Source: an uncultured Ruminiclostridium sp. (GTDB taxonomy: Bacteria; Bacillota; Clostridia; Oscillospirales; Ruminococcaceae). Taken from it: a stretch of DNA of 64,000 nucleotides. The translations under genes were made by a program, and so were the position numbers. How positions within the stretch are numbered: position 1 is the stretch's first letter; the number at the start of each line of letters is the position of its first letter. Location of the stretch: positions 79,948-143,947 of the forward strand of contig CAJTTE010000005.1 in assembly GCA_910579265.1 (NCBI GenBank), written 5' to 3'. The notes under the pieces are model-generated. The model worked only from the letters and a program-made list of their open reading frames with translations, was not told the origin of the DNA and ran no database searches. Positions 55,331-63,992 of the stretch are shown piece by piece.

Positions 55331-56707
55331 TTACAAACTTATTTCTTCAATATAGCGGTATCGCTTATTGTTTTTTTCCAAAAGCCGTATATATTCCTCT
55401 AAATATATTTTTCCGCCCGGACATTTTTTAGAGGAAGAATCGTTTATCACCTTATCTGAAACGCAGAAGTTACTGTGACAGTTTGCTTCAAAATAACACT
55501 CTGAACAACCGTCTTTATTTTTATATGGGGTCGACCATTGTGCTACCAGGTGCTGATTCAGCGTCATATTTCCCTTTTCGTCTATCTTTCCGACAAAATA
55601 ATTCTTCGAATCTCGATTAGCGGAAGTACATTTGGACAATCTTCCGTCCGTTTCTATCGCATATGTATACTCCCTGCTGGCATAACAAACTGAACTGTTG
55701 GCAATTTCTTCGTAATGCTGATAATAATTCATGGGATAATCCAATGTATGCAAAAAGCCGTAAAGGTCTTTGCCGCCTGAGAAGCCTTCAAGCAGATGAT
55801 CCCTGAAGTTATCAATAGAATTACCGCCCCAGTCATATACCGGTCTGAAGCTGAAACAAAAACGGTCATCGTCTGCAAAAAGCTCGCTCATATATTTGAC
55901 ATACGGCTCCAGTTCACGCATTCCTTCTACCGAAATATTTGACCGGATATTCATCAAAAATTTCTTGTTTCTTGAAATTGTTTTTATATCCAGCAAATTG
56001 GAAATAATTCGTTCAAAGCTTCCCTTTCCATCCGCTGTAAAGCGTTGTTTATCGTGAACCTCTGCCAATCCGTCTATAGTAACGGCAAACTTTTTCACAT
56101 TATAACCGTACAGCTTCAAAAAAGTATCCTTGTTCAGTAAATACCCGTTCGTTGTTATTGCGCTGGTATAGATCCTGTTTCTTTTAAGGCAGATATCCAT
56201 AAGCTCCTTGGACATTTTTTCAATCAGATCCATTTTCAGGAGAGGTTCTCCACCGAACCAAGCGATATGAAGCTCTCTAAATTTCGAAATATTCTTTCTT
56301 ACATAGGAAACAATTCCTGCCGCCGTTTCCGCGCTCATATTTTCGTTTTCATGATCCTGATAGCAATAAGGACAACGGAAATTGCATGCTAAAGTAGGAT
56401 ATATAATAAAGCATAATGAATTTCTCGTGATTTCATTCATATAATTAAGATTGGATAAGGCAGTCTCGTCATATTCCTTGGGAATAATAACATTTCTTGA
56501 ACACAGCTCCTGAAACGCCTTGGATGACTCCACAAATTCGCTGCTTCCGTTTTTTACTGAATCAAGATGCTTTTTTATTTCATCGCAATATTCGGACGGG
56601 AATTTGCAAAGCTGCTTGTACAGATGATTATATAAAATCAATGTACCGTCTTCTCCCGGCATCAGGTAATTATACTTTGATAATTTGAATTCATTATAGT
56701 ACGGCAT
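55331..56707 (-). CDS. Radical SAM/SPASM peptide maturase
   Basis: 458 residues from ATG 56707 (GGAG six bases upstream; ATG 56719 lacks a site). The N-terminal ~95 residues resemble a peptide-recognition (PqqD/RRE-like) region. The radical SAM core has CNFRCPYCYQ (about 105-115), WFGGEPLL and TTNGYLL. The C-terminal SPASM region has CTSANRD, CSECYFEANCHSNFC and CPGG, binding auxiliary Fe-S clusters. It is closest in style to anaerobic sulfatase maturase-like and Cys-rich-peptide maturases that form thioether links. It is the first intact gene of the locus, 775 bases from the LytTR-type promoter at 57533. Confidence 0.9.
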   Translation of the reverse strand: MPYYNEFKLSKYNYLMPGEDGTLILYNHLYKQLCKFPSEYCDEIKKHLDSVKNGSSEFVESSKAFQELCSRNVIIPKEYDETALSNLNYMNEITRNSLCFIIYPTLACNFRCPYCYQDHENENMSAETAAGIVSYVRKNISKFRELHIAWFGGEPLLKMDLIEKMSKELMDICLKRNRIYTSAITTNGYLLNKDTFLKLYGYNVKKFAVTIDGLAEVHDKQRFTADGKGSFERIISNLLDIKTISRNKKFLMNIRSNISVEGMRELEPYVKYMSELFADDDRFCFSFRPVYDWGGNSIDNFRDHLLEGFSGGKDLYGFLHTLDYPMNYYQHYEEIANSSVCYASREYTYAIETDGRLSKCTSANRDSKNYFVGKIDEKGNMTLNQHLVAQWSTPYKNKDGCSECYFEANCHSNFCVSDKVINDSSSKKCPGGKIYLEEYIRLLEKNNKRYRYIEEISL

Positions 56708-56719
56708 ATTTTTCTCCAT

Positions 56720-57480
56720 TCAGTTTGTACATCGCTTTCTTCTTGACCGGCATCTCATAAATCCGGAGAAAACGGTAATATTTTACTTGCCGGACATATA
56801 CACGATTACTTGTCCGGATAAAAAAATAAATTAAACGTCGGCATTAAAAATATCGTCATCATTGATCACCCGTTTTTCAGATATACGGCGTATTTTTCAT
56901 ATTATTTCAAACGATATATTACCGGGAATTTATGTATTTTCTTCATCTGCCACCCCCTTAAATTTTTGCCGTAGGCAAAGATATAATTATAGGCGCACCT
57001 GTTTTGATATACATGTATATACAAGGTTATCAAGCTGTTTTCGGTTATTTATTACCGGCATCAATCCATAAGTGTATATTAACACGGCATCAGAAGCTTA
57101 ATAATAACATAAAAATTATAAACTAATATAAAAGAGCCTGTCCTTCAGCAAAAAACATAAGCATCCGCAATCACCAGCCGTAAATATAAAGCTTGTGTCC
57201 TTGCTTTTAAAATAGAACCAAAGGAAAGAACTGCAAAAATGTCGGTCCGCATACGATTTACATGCTTACAAGCCATATAAGATAAAACAATGCCAAAGTG
57301 CTTCAGAATATTTTAAGCTTTAAAAATAAAATAAACTATAATACCGTATCTGTTATCTTGGATGTATGCCAATAAAGATCCATCATAAAATAACGTTAGC
57401 ATAAAAACCGTGGATCATATCAGCTTTGTTTTATAGCTTTTTATTAATTCCTTAGTATCTTCAAACCTATATTCATATTG
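56720..57480 (-). other. Long leader of the RiPP transcript
   Basis: About 760 AT-rich bases between the predicted promoter (57490) and the maturase. It has a stem CCGGACA/TGTCCGG at 56791-56817. Small frames have poor support: a 14-codon frame near 56944 after GGGGGTGG, and a 42-codon frame from 57273 without a ribosome site. Either a missing or decayed first gene or a regulatory leader would fit. Confidence 0.45.
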
Positions 57481-57484
57481 TATT

Positions 57485-57565
57485 TTTCTCAAAAATATGG
57501 TACACCGTAAAGTTCTAATTTTCAACCCTTTTGTCGTAAGCGGTCGATTTTATGTCGTAAGTGGT
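57485..57565 (-). promoter_or_regulatory. LytTR-type operator and promoter toward the RiPP locus
   Basis: Two direct repeats, ACCACTTACGAC (57565-57554) and ACCGCTTACGAC (57544-57533), begin exactly 21 bases apart. They are followed by ACAAAAGGGTTGAAAAT, then TTGAAA-17-TACCAT. The arrangement and flanks are almost the same as at 60360-60416, before agrB. AgrA-family LytTR regulators bind such paired direct repeats two helical turns apart. Confidence 0.75.
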
Positions 57566-57599
57566 AAAAAAACCGGCCTTGTCTTTGCCAAGGTCGGTT
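57566..57599 (-). terminator. Intrinsic terminator just upstream of the operator
   Basis: An AACCGACCTTGGC/AAGGCCGGTT-type stem followed by TTTTTTT on the minus strand. It insulates the RiPP promoter from upstream minus-strand transcription (the kinase gene). Confidence 0.7.
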
Positions 57600-57811
57600 G
57601 TGATCGAAGCTTTAGCGAAAAAAACGCTTGAAGCGTTGATCAGAGGAATACTTGATGTTATTGTCTGAGATACTTTTCTGTTTTAAATAAAACGTTCGTC
57701 GTCACCGGCTTTTATTAACAACTAATACAATTGTCAAGTATAATATAAATAATTATTTTTTTGCTTTAGAATATTTACTTTTTAAAGAATGCCTTGCTTA
57801 GCTCTTTCCAT

Positions 57812-57938
57812 AAAATAATAACCTCAGACAAAGTAAAGTGGAAGATTTTATTTCAATGTCTGAGAACATTGTATCCTTTCAGCGGAATCGCTCCGCTTTG
57901 CTGCGCTCTTCTGATGATATAATAACCTCAGATAAAGT
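57812..57938 (-). repeat. Hairpin repeat (array 4, reverse orientation)
   Basis: One and a quarter units of the ~104-bp repeat family in opposite orientation to arrays 1-3. It lies in the 730-bp gap between the operator and the kinase stop; the other sequence there (57940-58328) shows only unrecognised gene-like scraps. Confidence 0.75.
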
Positions 57939-58328
57939 AAAAGCGTCTTTTAACTAAATACAGTCGATTAAAGAAATACAAGCGGCACAGAAAAAGGCAA
58001 TGTTTATGGGATACCTTAAAGCAAATCGCCTGTTAATGATCCAAGACGTAATTTTAATATATGTAAGTGCACAAGTCAGTAAATGCGTAAGGAAACGTTA
58101 AGATCAAATAGAAAATCTCTTCAAGATCCATCACAAACAAGCATCTATGCAGAAGAGATAACCGGGCTGTTTAAATATGCCAAGCATCAATGGGCAAAAG
58201 AAGAGAAGCTTAAGCGGCTGCTTTTAATAAAATGCGGCCGCCGGATTTTTTAATGTATCTTTCAAACACAAAGATGCATTTCCATATCCAACGACAAATA
58301 CAAACCGTCGGTTCGGACGTTTATTTTA

Positions 58329-59595
58329 TCATATATTGTTTAAGGTGACCGTAACCGAAAATATTCCGTTTTCCGGTAAAATGTCGACCATCCCTCTGTA
58401 TTTTTTTGCGCACCGTTCAACGTTTTTAAGTCCGTAGCCGTGAATTCCGTCGCGTTTTATATTTAAGTGACCCTCCGGATACGGATTCTCTATCCGGTAA
58501 TAAAGTATATCGTTATGAATTTTAAGCTGAAGATTTATGTACCTGTCCTTTTCATCAAGTCCGGAACAAGCGTTAATTGAATTATCCAGCGTATTTCCTA
58601 AAATAACGTACAGATCCGAAGTAATTACAAAAAGCTCGGGAGGAATTTGGACATCAAGTTCAAGATTTATGCCTGCGTTTCTTGCGGCAGTCATATATTC
58701 GTTCAGTATCACGTTTACTGCACGGTTATTGATATCAACAACACTGTGTATCTCATCGAATAAAGCCTGTGCCTGCTCAAAATTTCTTTCTGCTTCTTCG
58801 GAATTTGCTTTGCTTACTAACGACTGCATGGCTCTCATATATTTCTTTATATCATGCCAGAGCGCCTTTGTCTGCTCCTGCTGAGAAATAAACTGATCAT
58901 AGTATGCCTTTTCAAGGGCATAGTGATGTTCAAGCAGCTCCGTCTTGTGTCTCATTATTTCCTGTTCTCTTATACGGTTTACAAAGTAGATAATCAAAAT
59001 GTTTGTGTATAATAATCCAAGCGCTACAGCAAGGTAAAGCGGATGAAAGTCCTGTTCGGAATAATAAGCTTGTATTACAAGCATACAGCAAAGGACCATG
59101 CTTGAAAACCAGCTCGGCATTATAAGCAGAAGTGTATATGACGATATGGCGCCTTGTTTGCTCTTATTTACTGCGGATATACAAACTATTATGCCTAAAA
59201 GAGCTATATGAGAGATTATTATAAACAGAGTCCGGACATTTCCGTACTGAAATAGCTGATTTGAATCTATTTTGAATAAAGAAAAACTGATTATTACAAT
59301 AACATCAGTCAAAGCGTATATTGTCATAAATGATAGACTTGCAAAAAGTGCGGGAAATACCTTTGAATCAAAAAGTACAAGAATTATAACAAAAAGGCCG
59401 GCTACCGAAAAAATAATTCTTGCGACGGAAGCATCCGGAACAAAAGAAAGAAGCGCTATAACTGCTCCAAAACAGAAAAAACTTATTATTTCGGCTCTGA
59501 TACTTTTAGTTTTCTTTTTAAACAGGCTTTGAAAAAAACAAATTTGCGATAATGATCTCAACTACTATACAAGCTATCTCTACAAAATAATACAT
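58329..59595 (-). CDS. agrC: AgrC-like GHKL sensor kinase, frameshifted in an A7/T7 run
   Basis: A receptor kinase for the AgrD-derived peptide. The open frame 58329-59561 (410 codons) lacks the true N-terminus. ATG 59595, after GGAAGGTAGG, begins MYYFVEIACIVVEIII and goes out of frame in a run of seven A (59532-59538, plus strand); removing one joins the two. Six to seven helices occupy about 1-210. Then come the dimerisation/phosphoacceptor site LWHDIKKYMRAM, the N-box LGNTLDNSINAC and the G-box GIHGYGLKNVE of HPK10-type kinases. It begins seven bases after the regulator gene, so the two are coupled. If the extra base is real, signalling would be off or variable. Confidence 0.85.
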
Positions 59596-59601
59596 ACAGA
59601 C

Positions 59602-60288
59602 CTACCTTCCAAGATATAAATAAAACAACTTGTTGAAGTCCTTAATTTTTCTTCTGCTTACCGGTACCGAGAAACCGTTTGTAAGCCTTATCCCCGTAGA
59701 AGTTGCTGTTTTGATATGCTTGAAATTAACAATATAGCTTTTATGCGGCATACCGAAATATCCATGCGGAAGACGGGACATTACTTCTTTCAGAGTTGAC
59801 CTGATAGAAAACGTTTCGTCGATTGTATGTAAAACTGTAATATGATTATAAACTTCAAAATAATATATGTCATCCATTTTTACGACATGAGAATTGCCGT
59901 CTACCGTAAACAAAAAGCTGTTTGCCGATACCTCACGTATAGCTGCGTCCATAACATCGGAAAGCGTATTTAATGCTACGGGCTTAGTTATATAGCGGAA
60001 CACCAGCCCGTAGCCCTTTAACGAATATGCCATGCTGTTGGTTACGAATATCATCAAAGGATGATTATTGTTCAAGGAAAGAAGCCTTGCGGCTTCATAA
60101 CCGTTTGTGCCCTTCATTTCGATATCTAATAATGCAATATCGAACTTGTTGCTTTTGCATGCATCAAGAAAATCATCTGCATTTGAAAAAACCGATATAC
60201 AGTGATTCATATTCGAATCGTATTCCTTCAGCAGATTTTCAATTACGGTTAGATCCTTTTGATCATCATCGCACACTGCTATTTTCAT
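59602..60288 (-). CDS. agrA: LytTR response regulator, AgrA-like
   Basis: 228 residues. The receiver domain (about 1-120) has the acidic pocket DDDQKD and phosphoacceptor Asp in IALLDIEMKG. The LytTR DNA-binding domain (about 130-228) includes YYFEVYNHITVLHT, FGMPHKSYIVNFKHI and PVSRRKIKDFNKLF. LytTR proteins bind paired ~9-12-bp direct repeats; two such sites exist, at 60360 and 57533. GGGGGCGC precedes the ATG. Its promoter is divergent from agrB. Confidence 0.93.
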   Translation of the reverse strand: MKIAVCDDDQKDLTVIENLLKEYDSNMNHCISVFSNADDFLDACKSNKFDIALLDIEMKGTNGYEAARLLSLNNNHPLMIFVTNSMAYSLKGYGLVFRYITKPVALNTLSDVMDAAIREVSANSFLFTVDGNSHVVKMDDIYYFEVYNHITVLHTIDETFSIRSTLKEVMSRLPHGYFGMPHKSYIVNFKHIKTATSTGIRLTNGFSVPVSRRKIKDFNKLFYLYLGR

Positions 60289-60321
60289 GTTGCGCCCCCG
60301 TTATTTTTAATGGTGTTTTTT

Positions 60322-60350
60322 ATTATACTACATTATTAAACATTATTCAA
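60322..60350 (-). promoter_or_regulatory. Sigma-A promoter of the regulator-kinase pair
   Basis: On the minus strand TTGAAT, 17 bases, TATAAT. Its -35 box lies ten bases from the LytTR operator at 60360, so regulator binding could also affect it. Confidence 0.7.
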
Positions 60351-60359
60351 CCTTTTTTT

Positions 60360-60421
60360 ACCACTTACGACGTCAAACCGACCACTTACGACAAATGGGT
60401 TGAAAATCTTTTTACTATATG
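60360..60421 (+). promoter_or_regulatory. LytTR-type operator and promoter of agrBD
   Basis: ACCACTTACGAC occurs twice (60360-60371 and 60381-60392), 21 bases apart. It is followed by ACAAATGGGTTGAAAAT, then TTGAAA-16-GATAAT. The counterpart at 57533-57565 serves the RiPP locus. The position upstream of the -35 is typical of activation by LytTR regulators. Confidence 0.78.
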
Positions 60422-60456
60422 GATAATAAATAAAAAAGAGAATGGAGCTTAATAGT

Positions 60457-61056
60457 ATGACCGAACGCCTTGCATTAAAATGTTCCGATAAAATAATAAG
60501 CTTTGGCGTATTCGCCGAAGAAAAACGCTTGGTACTGAAATTCGGACTCGAGCTGTTATTTTCATCGATCATCGGCGTGGTAATTATCGTTTTTATCTCT
60601 TTAATAGCAGGACATCCTTTGTTATGGATATTCTTTCTCGCGTCATTTATACCGCTAAGAACTACGGCAGGAGGATATCATGCTCCCGCTCACTGGAGCT
60701 GCAATATCGTATTTGCCGTTACATTTTTTCTGTGTTTAACTGCATGCAAATATATCCTTTTTCCAACGGTCATACCGCTGTTTATAACAGCCTTTTCAGC
60801 AGTAATAATAGCGGTTTTTTCTCCGGTTGAGGCGAAAAATAAACCTTTAAACAATGAAAAACGGCGCAAAAACCGTATAAAAAGCCTGATTTATATTTCT
60901 GCCGATGTAATAATTGCAATAATTTTTTTAATACTGAACATCAATGATCAATGGGTGCAGATGTATTTTCTCGGTATTTTTGCTGCAACTGTATCGCAAA
61001 TAGCAGCATTAATAATAAACAAAAAAGGAGAAAGCAAAGATGAAAGCAAAACTTAA
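60457..61056 (+). CDS. agrB: AgrB-like autoinducer processing protease
   Basis: A membrane cysteine endopeptidase that cleaves and cyclises AgrD. About 199 residues from ATG 60457 (GGAG nine bases upstream; ATG 60442 is possible). Five or so helices. The catalytic pair is in RTTAGGYHAPAHWSC, His and Cys seven residues apart as in Staphylococcus AgrB. The C-terminus is lysine-rich. The stop overlaps the agrD start. Confidence 0.93.
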   Translation: MTERLALKCSDKIISFGVFAEEKRLVLKFGLELLFSSIIGVVIIVFISLIAGHPLLWIFFLASFIPLRTTAGGYHAPAHWSCNIVFAVTFFLCLTACKYILFPTVIPLFITAFSAVIIAVFSPVEAKNKPLNNEKRRKNRIKSLIYISADVIIAIIFLILNINDQWVQMYFLGIFAATVSQIAALIINKKGESKDESKT

Positions 61057-61180
61057 CGGTATTTTATTCAAGCTTTCGGGCGTTATAGCAAGCCTTGCGC
61101 TTTTTGTCGCAATAAGCAATGTTGATTCAACTTGCCTGTTTGCTTCTTATCAGCCCGATGTTCCGGAAGAGCTGAAGTAA
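61040..61180 (+). CDS. agrD: AgrD-type cyclic peptide autoinducer precursor (46 residues)
   Basis: The start ATG 61040 follows AAAAAAGGAG and overlaps the end of agrB by 17 bases. An amphipathic/hydrophobic leader (MKAKLNGILFKLSGVIASLA...) is followed by the signal region NVDSTCLFASYQPDVPEELK. Its acidic tail PDVPEELK is close to that of staphylococcal AgrD. The predicted ring starts at Cys33 and closes on Ser37 or Tyr38 (C-L-F-A-S or C-L-F-A-S-Y) as a thiolactone. The sequence is below common ORF length cut-offs. Confidence 0.88.
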   Translation: MKAKLNGILFKLSGVIASLALFVAISNVDSTCLFASYQPDVPEELK

Positions 61181-61193
61181 CTTGTGCTTTGGT

Positions 61194-61228
61194 AATGCCC
61201 CTCTATGCCTGCTTATATAGGGGGGAGT
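61194..61228 (+). promoter_or_regulatory. Stem-loop between agrD and the methyltransferase gene
   Basis: CCCCTCTAT/ATATAGGGGGG forms a stable stem in the 74-base gap after agrD, with no T-run. It may set relative expression of agrBD and the two following genes. Confidence 0.4.
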
Positions 61229-61254
61229 TGCCACTTTTTATACGGGAGACGTAA

Positions 61255-62403
61255 ATGAAAAAGTTAATAGAAAATGAAATAACATTGATGTGGAAAGACA
61301 TAGAAAAATATTTTTTAAAATTGTCACAGCTGCCGATAGTTATATATCCGTATGACCGCAATACAACCAAAAATCTTATTGAAGAATTGTCGGAAAAATT
61401 CGGACTTCATGTTGATATGATCTATTATCACTGTGATGATAAGTCGGAAAAATCCGAGATTAACGGTATTCCTGTTCTTCCTTTATCCGATCTGTTGAAT
61501 AGTGCTGACAAAAATTACATGTACATCCTCGGCAACCGTCAGGATTGGCAGCTTGATTTTTGGTGCCTTGAATGGAATAAAATACCCTGCGAGAACATGA
61601 TAAACCTTTCTCAGCTTGATTTCTACTCTATGATATGTGACAACACAACCACAACCTGTGGCGAAGATGCCGACGAAATATCAGAAAATCTTAATGCCTG
61701 TGAAAAGGCATATGAGCTCATGTCCGATGAAAAATCCAAAAAAATTTTTCTCAGAATGCTGGCAAAGAGAATAACCGGCTGTAATTTTTATTTTGATGTC
61801 TTTACAACGGATCAGTATTTTAATAGATATCTCATCGGTGATTTGAACAACGAAGTATTTTTTGACGTTGGTTCATATGATGGGGCAACCATTAAAACAT
61901 TTATTGAGCATTGTGAAAATTATAAATCGATCTATGCCTTTGAACCGGATAATTCGGCTTTTTCACGGCTTTATCGTGCGTCGGAGGATCTTAACAATTT
62001 AATATACTTAAATATGGGATTATCAGACACGAATGGAGAAATACCGTTTTTCAGCGAGGAATACGGTTCATCCCATATATTAGGTGCTTCTTCGGAAGAC
62101 ACGTGTGGTAAAAAGTGCAGTAATATACTTTCAATTAAAGGCGATTCATTAAACCTTTCACCGACATTTATAAAAATGGATATCGAAGGCTCGGAAATAC
62201 CGGCTTTAAACGGATTAAAAGAGACAATCAGAAAGCTAACGCCGAAACTGGCCATCTGTTTATATCATCACTTAAGCGATTTATGGAATATCCCTTTACT
62301 GATACATAATATAAACAAGGATTATTCTTTTAAAATTGCGCATCACTCTTATGGCGTAACGGAAACCGTACTTTATGCAGTAAACAGGAATGGGGCTTTA
62401 TAA
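61255..62403 (+). CDS. FkbM-family methyltransferase
   Basis: 382 residues. The C-terminal half (about 195-375) is a SAM-dependent FkbM domain with the SAM-binding FFDVGSYDGATIKTF, YAFEPDNSAF, and FIKMDIEGSEIPAL. The N-terminal ~190 residues include a Rossmann-like IVIYPYDRNTTKNLIEELSEKF segment. FkbM enzymes O-methylate sugars or natural products; the substrate is unknown. The ATG follows GGGAGACG. It stands downstream of agrD on the same strand and may be Agr-induced. Confidence 0.88.
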   Translation: MKKLIENEITLMWKDIEKYFLKLSQLPIVIYPYDRNTTKNLIEELSEKFGLHVDMIYYHCDDKSEKSEINGIPVLPLSDLLNSADKNYMYILGNRQDWQLDFWCLEWNKIPCENMINLSQLDFYSMICDNTTTTCGEDADEISENLNACEKAYELMSDEKSKKIFLRMLAKRITGCNFYFDVFTTDQYFNRYLIGDLNNEVFFDVGSYDGATIKTFIEHCENYKSIYAFEPDNSAFSRLYRASEDLNNLIYLNMGLSDTNGEIPFFSEEYGSSHILGASSEDTCGKKCSNILSIKGDSLNLSPTFIKMDIEGSEIPALNGLKETIRKLTPKLAICLYHHLSDLWNIPLLIHNINKDYSFKIAHHSYGVTETVLYAVNRNGAL

Positions 62404-63992
62404 TGAAAAACCAACTGCCATTAAACAAAACTCCGAATCTTATATGCTATGGTTACGAATCTTATAATGATTCAATCGCTACCAGCGATATATATCTGAA
62501 CAATATTCTCGTTGAAATAGATAATTTCCATACAAACGAAAATGCTGTTGCAGAAAATAGTTTCAGTTTTATAAGCAAGGGGATTGAATGCTGTTGCGAA
62601 AACGGTTTGTTTAAATTTGTCTCTTCAAACAATGCCGCACTGCTAAAAGGAATACTATACGAAAAAGCATGTGGTGACATGGACATTTCCTTCAGAGTGT
62701 CCCGTCATTTATATACTGCTCCATGGGCTTTCGTTTCGGTATTTGTAGCTGATTCACTTGACGAATTAGAAGACGATTATATAAAAAGCAAGGCATCGCC
62801 GTATCTATTCGGATATTTCAGAAAATCCGGTTTATATAAAATGATCGGAGATAACATTGATTCTTTAAATACTACTTTTAATGACTGTGATTCATATTGG
62901 CTCCGAATAATAATACGGGAAAATCAAATAAGCTCGTATTATTCCGATAACGGACAGGATTGGATCGAAGCCTATTGCGATACTGTTGACAAAGGCAAAG
63001 AATATTACACCGGCATTTATTTGGACATGAACGAGTTTACTTATTATAATTGGCTTTATTCAAATCATTTACAGATATATTGCTACAATATTCTTTCAGA
63101 AAATTGTGTCCCCATTGATTATTTTTATCCAACAGATTATGACGGGTTATCAAAATCAAATCCTTTTGTACATGAACACAAAATACCATACCACATAATC
63201 GAATCATTTCACATAAGACTGGATGAGCTTTTATGCTACTGCATAGACAATGGCATATATATCGATTTGCCTTTAAATGAAAAATATATACCCAATCGAA
63301 TAGCTTATCAGAAAAACGATTATTCACATTACAATATGGTATACGGATATGACAGCGAAAACGATACGGTTTCAATTTTGGGCTATGATAAAAACTTAAA
63401 GCTGCATGCCTCAGCCGAGTCATATGATAATATTCTGACGGGCTATTTAAACAATATCGGCTCTGATATAGTTCTCCATAAATTTGAAATGAATTATTTG
63501 CCTGAACAATTGAATATTGATCTTATAATTAATACATTGACTGATTACATAGAATGCCGGGATAGCTCTGAAAGATATTCTGGTATCTGTCAAAAGCGTC
63601 ACCGGTGCGTATTCGGAGTTGCCGTTTATGACTGCATCGTAAACAGCGAGAAAAATTTCAACACATTTCTCGACGACTTGAGAATAGCCTATTTTCTGAC
63701 CGAACACAAGAAACTTATGGCTGATCGAATCCGGTTTCTCGTTGAAAAAAACATATTGAAAGAAAATTCATGTGAATTAATAGAGAAAGGCAAAAAGCTA
63801 TATGAATCGACGATGTTATTGTTATCACTCGTCATGAAATGTAAGCTAAAGCCAAGCGCAAATCTTATGCAGGATATAAAAAATAAAATATCCACAATCA
63901 AACAAAACGATATTCATTTGTCGACTGAAATTCTTGAAAGTCTAAATCAATTTAAATGCTCACAAACAACGATTTCGGATCAAGATCAGTAA
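62403..63992 (+). CDS. Unknown protein: concanavalin-like N-domain plus BtrH/C39-like fold
   Basis: 529 residues, complete in the window. Residues about 65-220 resemble DUF1349/concanavalin-like beta-sandwich domains (DMDISFRVSRHLYTAPW and YYSDNGQDWIEA). Residues about 255-345 recall the BtrH/papain-like group of natural-product clusters (YSHYNMVYGYDSENDTVSILGYD), but no catalytic Cys is obvious. The C-terminal ~150 residues are helical. No signal peptide. The start overlaps the methyltransferase stop (TAATG), so the two are coupled and probably act on the same product. Confidence 0.6.
   Translation: MKNQLPLNKTPNLICYGYESYNDSIATSDIYLNNILVEIDNFHTNENAVAENSFSFISKGIECCCENGLFKFVSSNNAALLKGILYEKACGDMDISFRVSRHLYTAPWAFVSVFVADSLDELEDDYIKSKASPYLFGYFRKSGLYKMIGDNIDSLNTTFNDCDSYWLRIIIRENQISSYYSDNGQDWIEAYCDTVDKGKEYYTGIYLDMNEFTYYNWLYSNHLQIYCYNILSENCVPIDYFYPTDYDGLSKSNPFVHEHKIPYHIIESFHIRLDELLCYCIDNGIYIDLPLNEKYIPNRIAYQKNDYSHYNMVYGYDSENDTVSILGYDKNLKLHASAESYDNILTGYLNNIGSDIVLHKFEMNYLPEQLNIDLIINTLTDYIECRDSSERYSGICQKRHRCVFGVAVYDCIVNSEKNFNTFLDDLRIAYFLTEHKKLMADRIRFLVEKNILKENSCELIEKGKKLYESTMLLLSLVMKCKLKPSANLMQDIKNKISTIKQNDIHLSTEILESLNQFKCSQTTISDQDQ

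Noticed and set aside
57142..57273. 42-codon minus-strand frame in the RiPP leader as a second precursor
   Set aside because: No ribosome site, no leader or Cys pattern like the 54837-55013 peptide.
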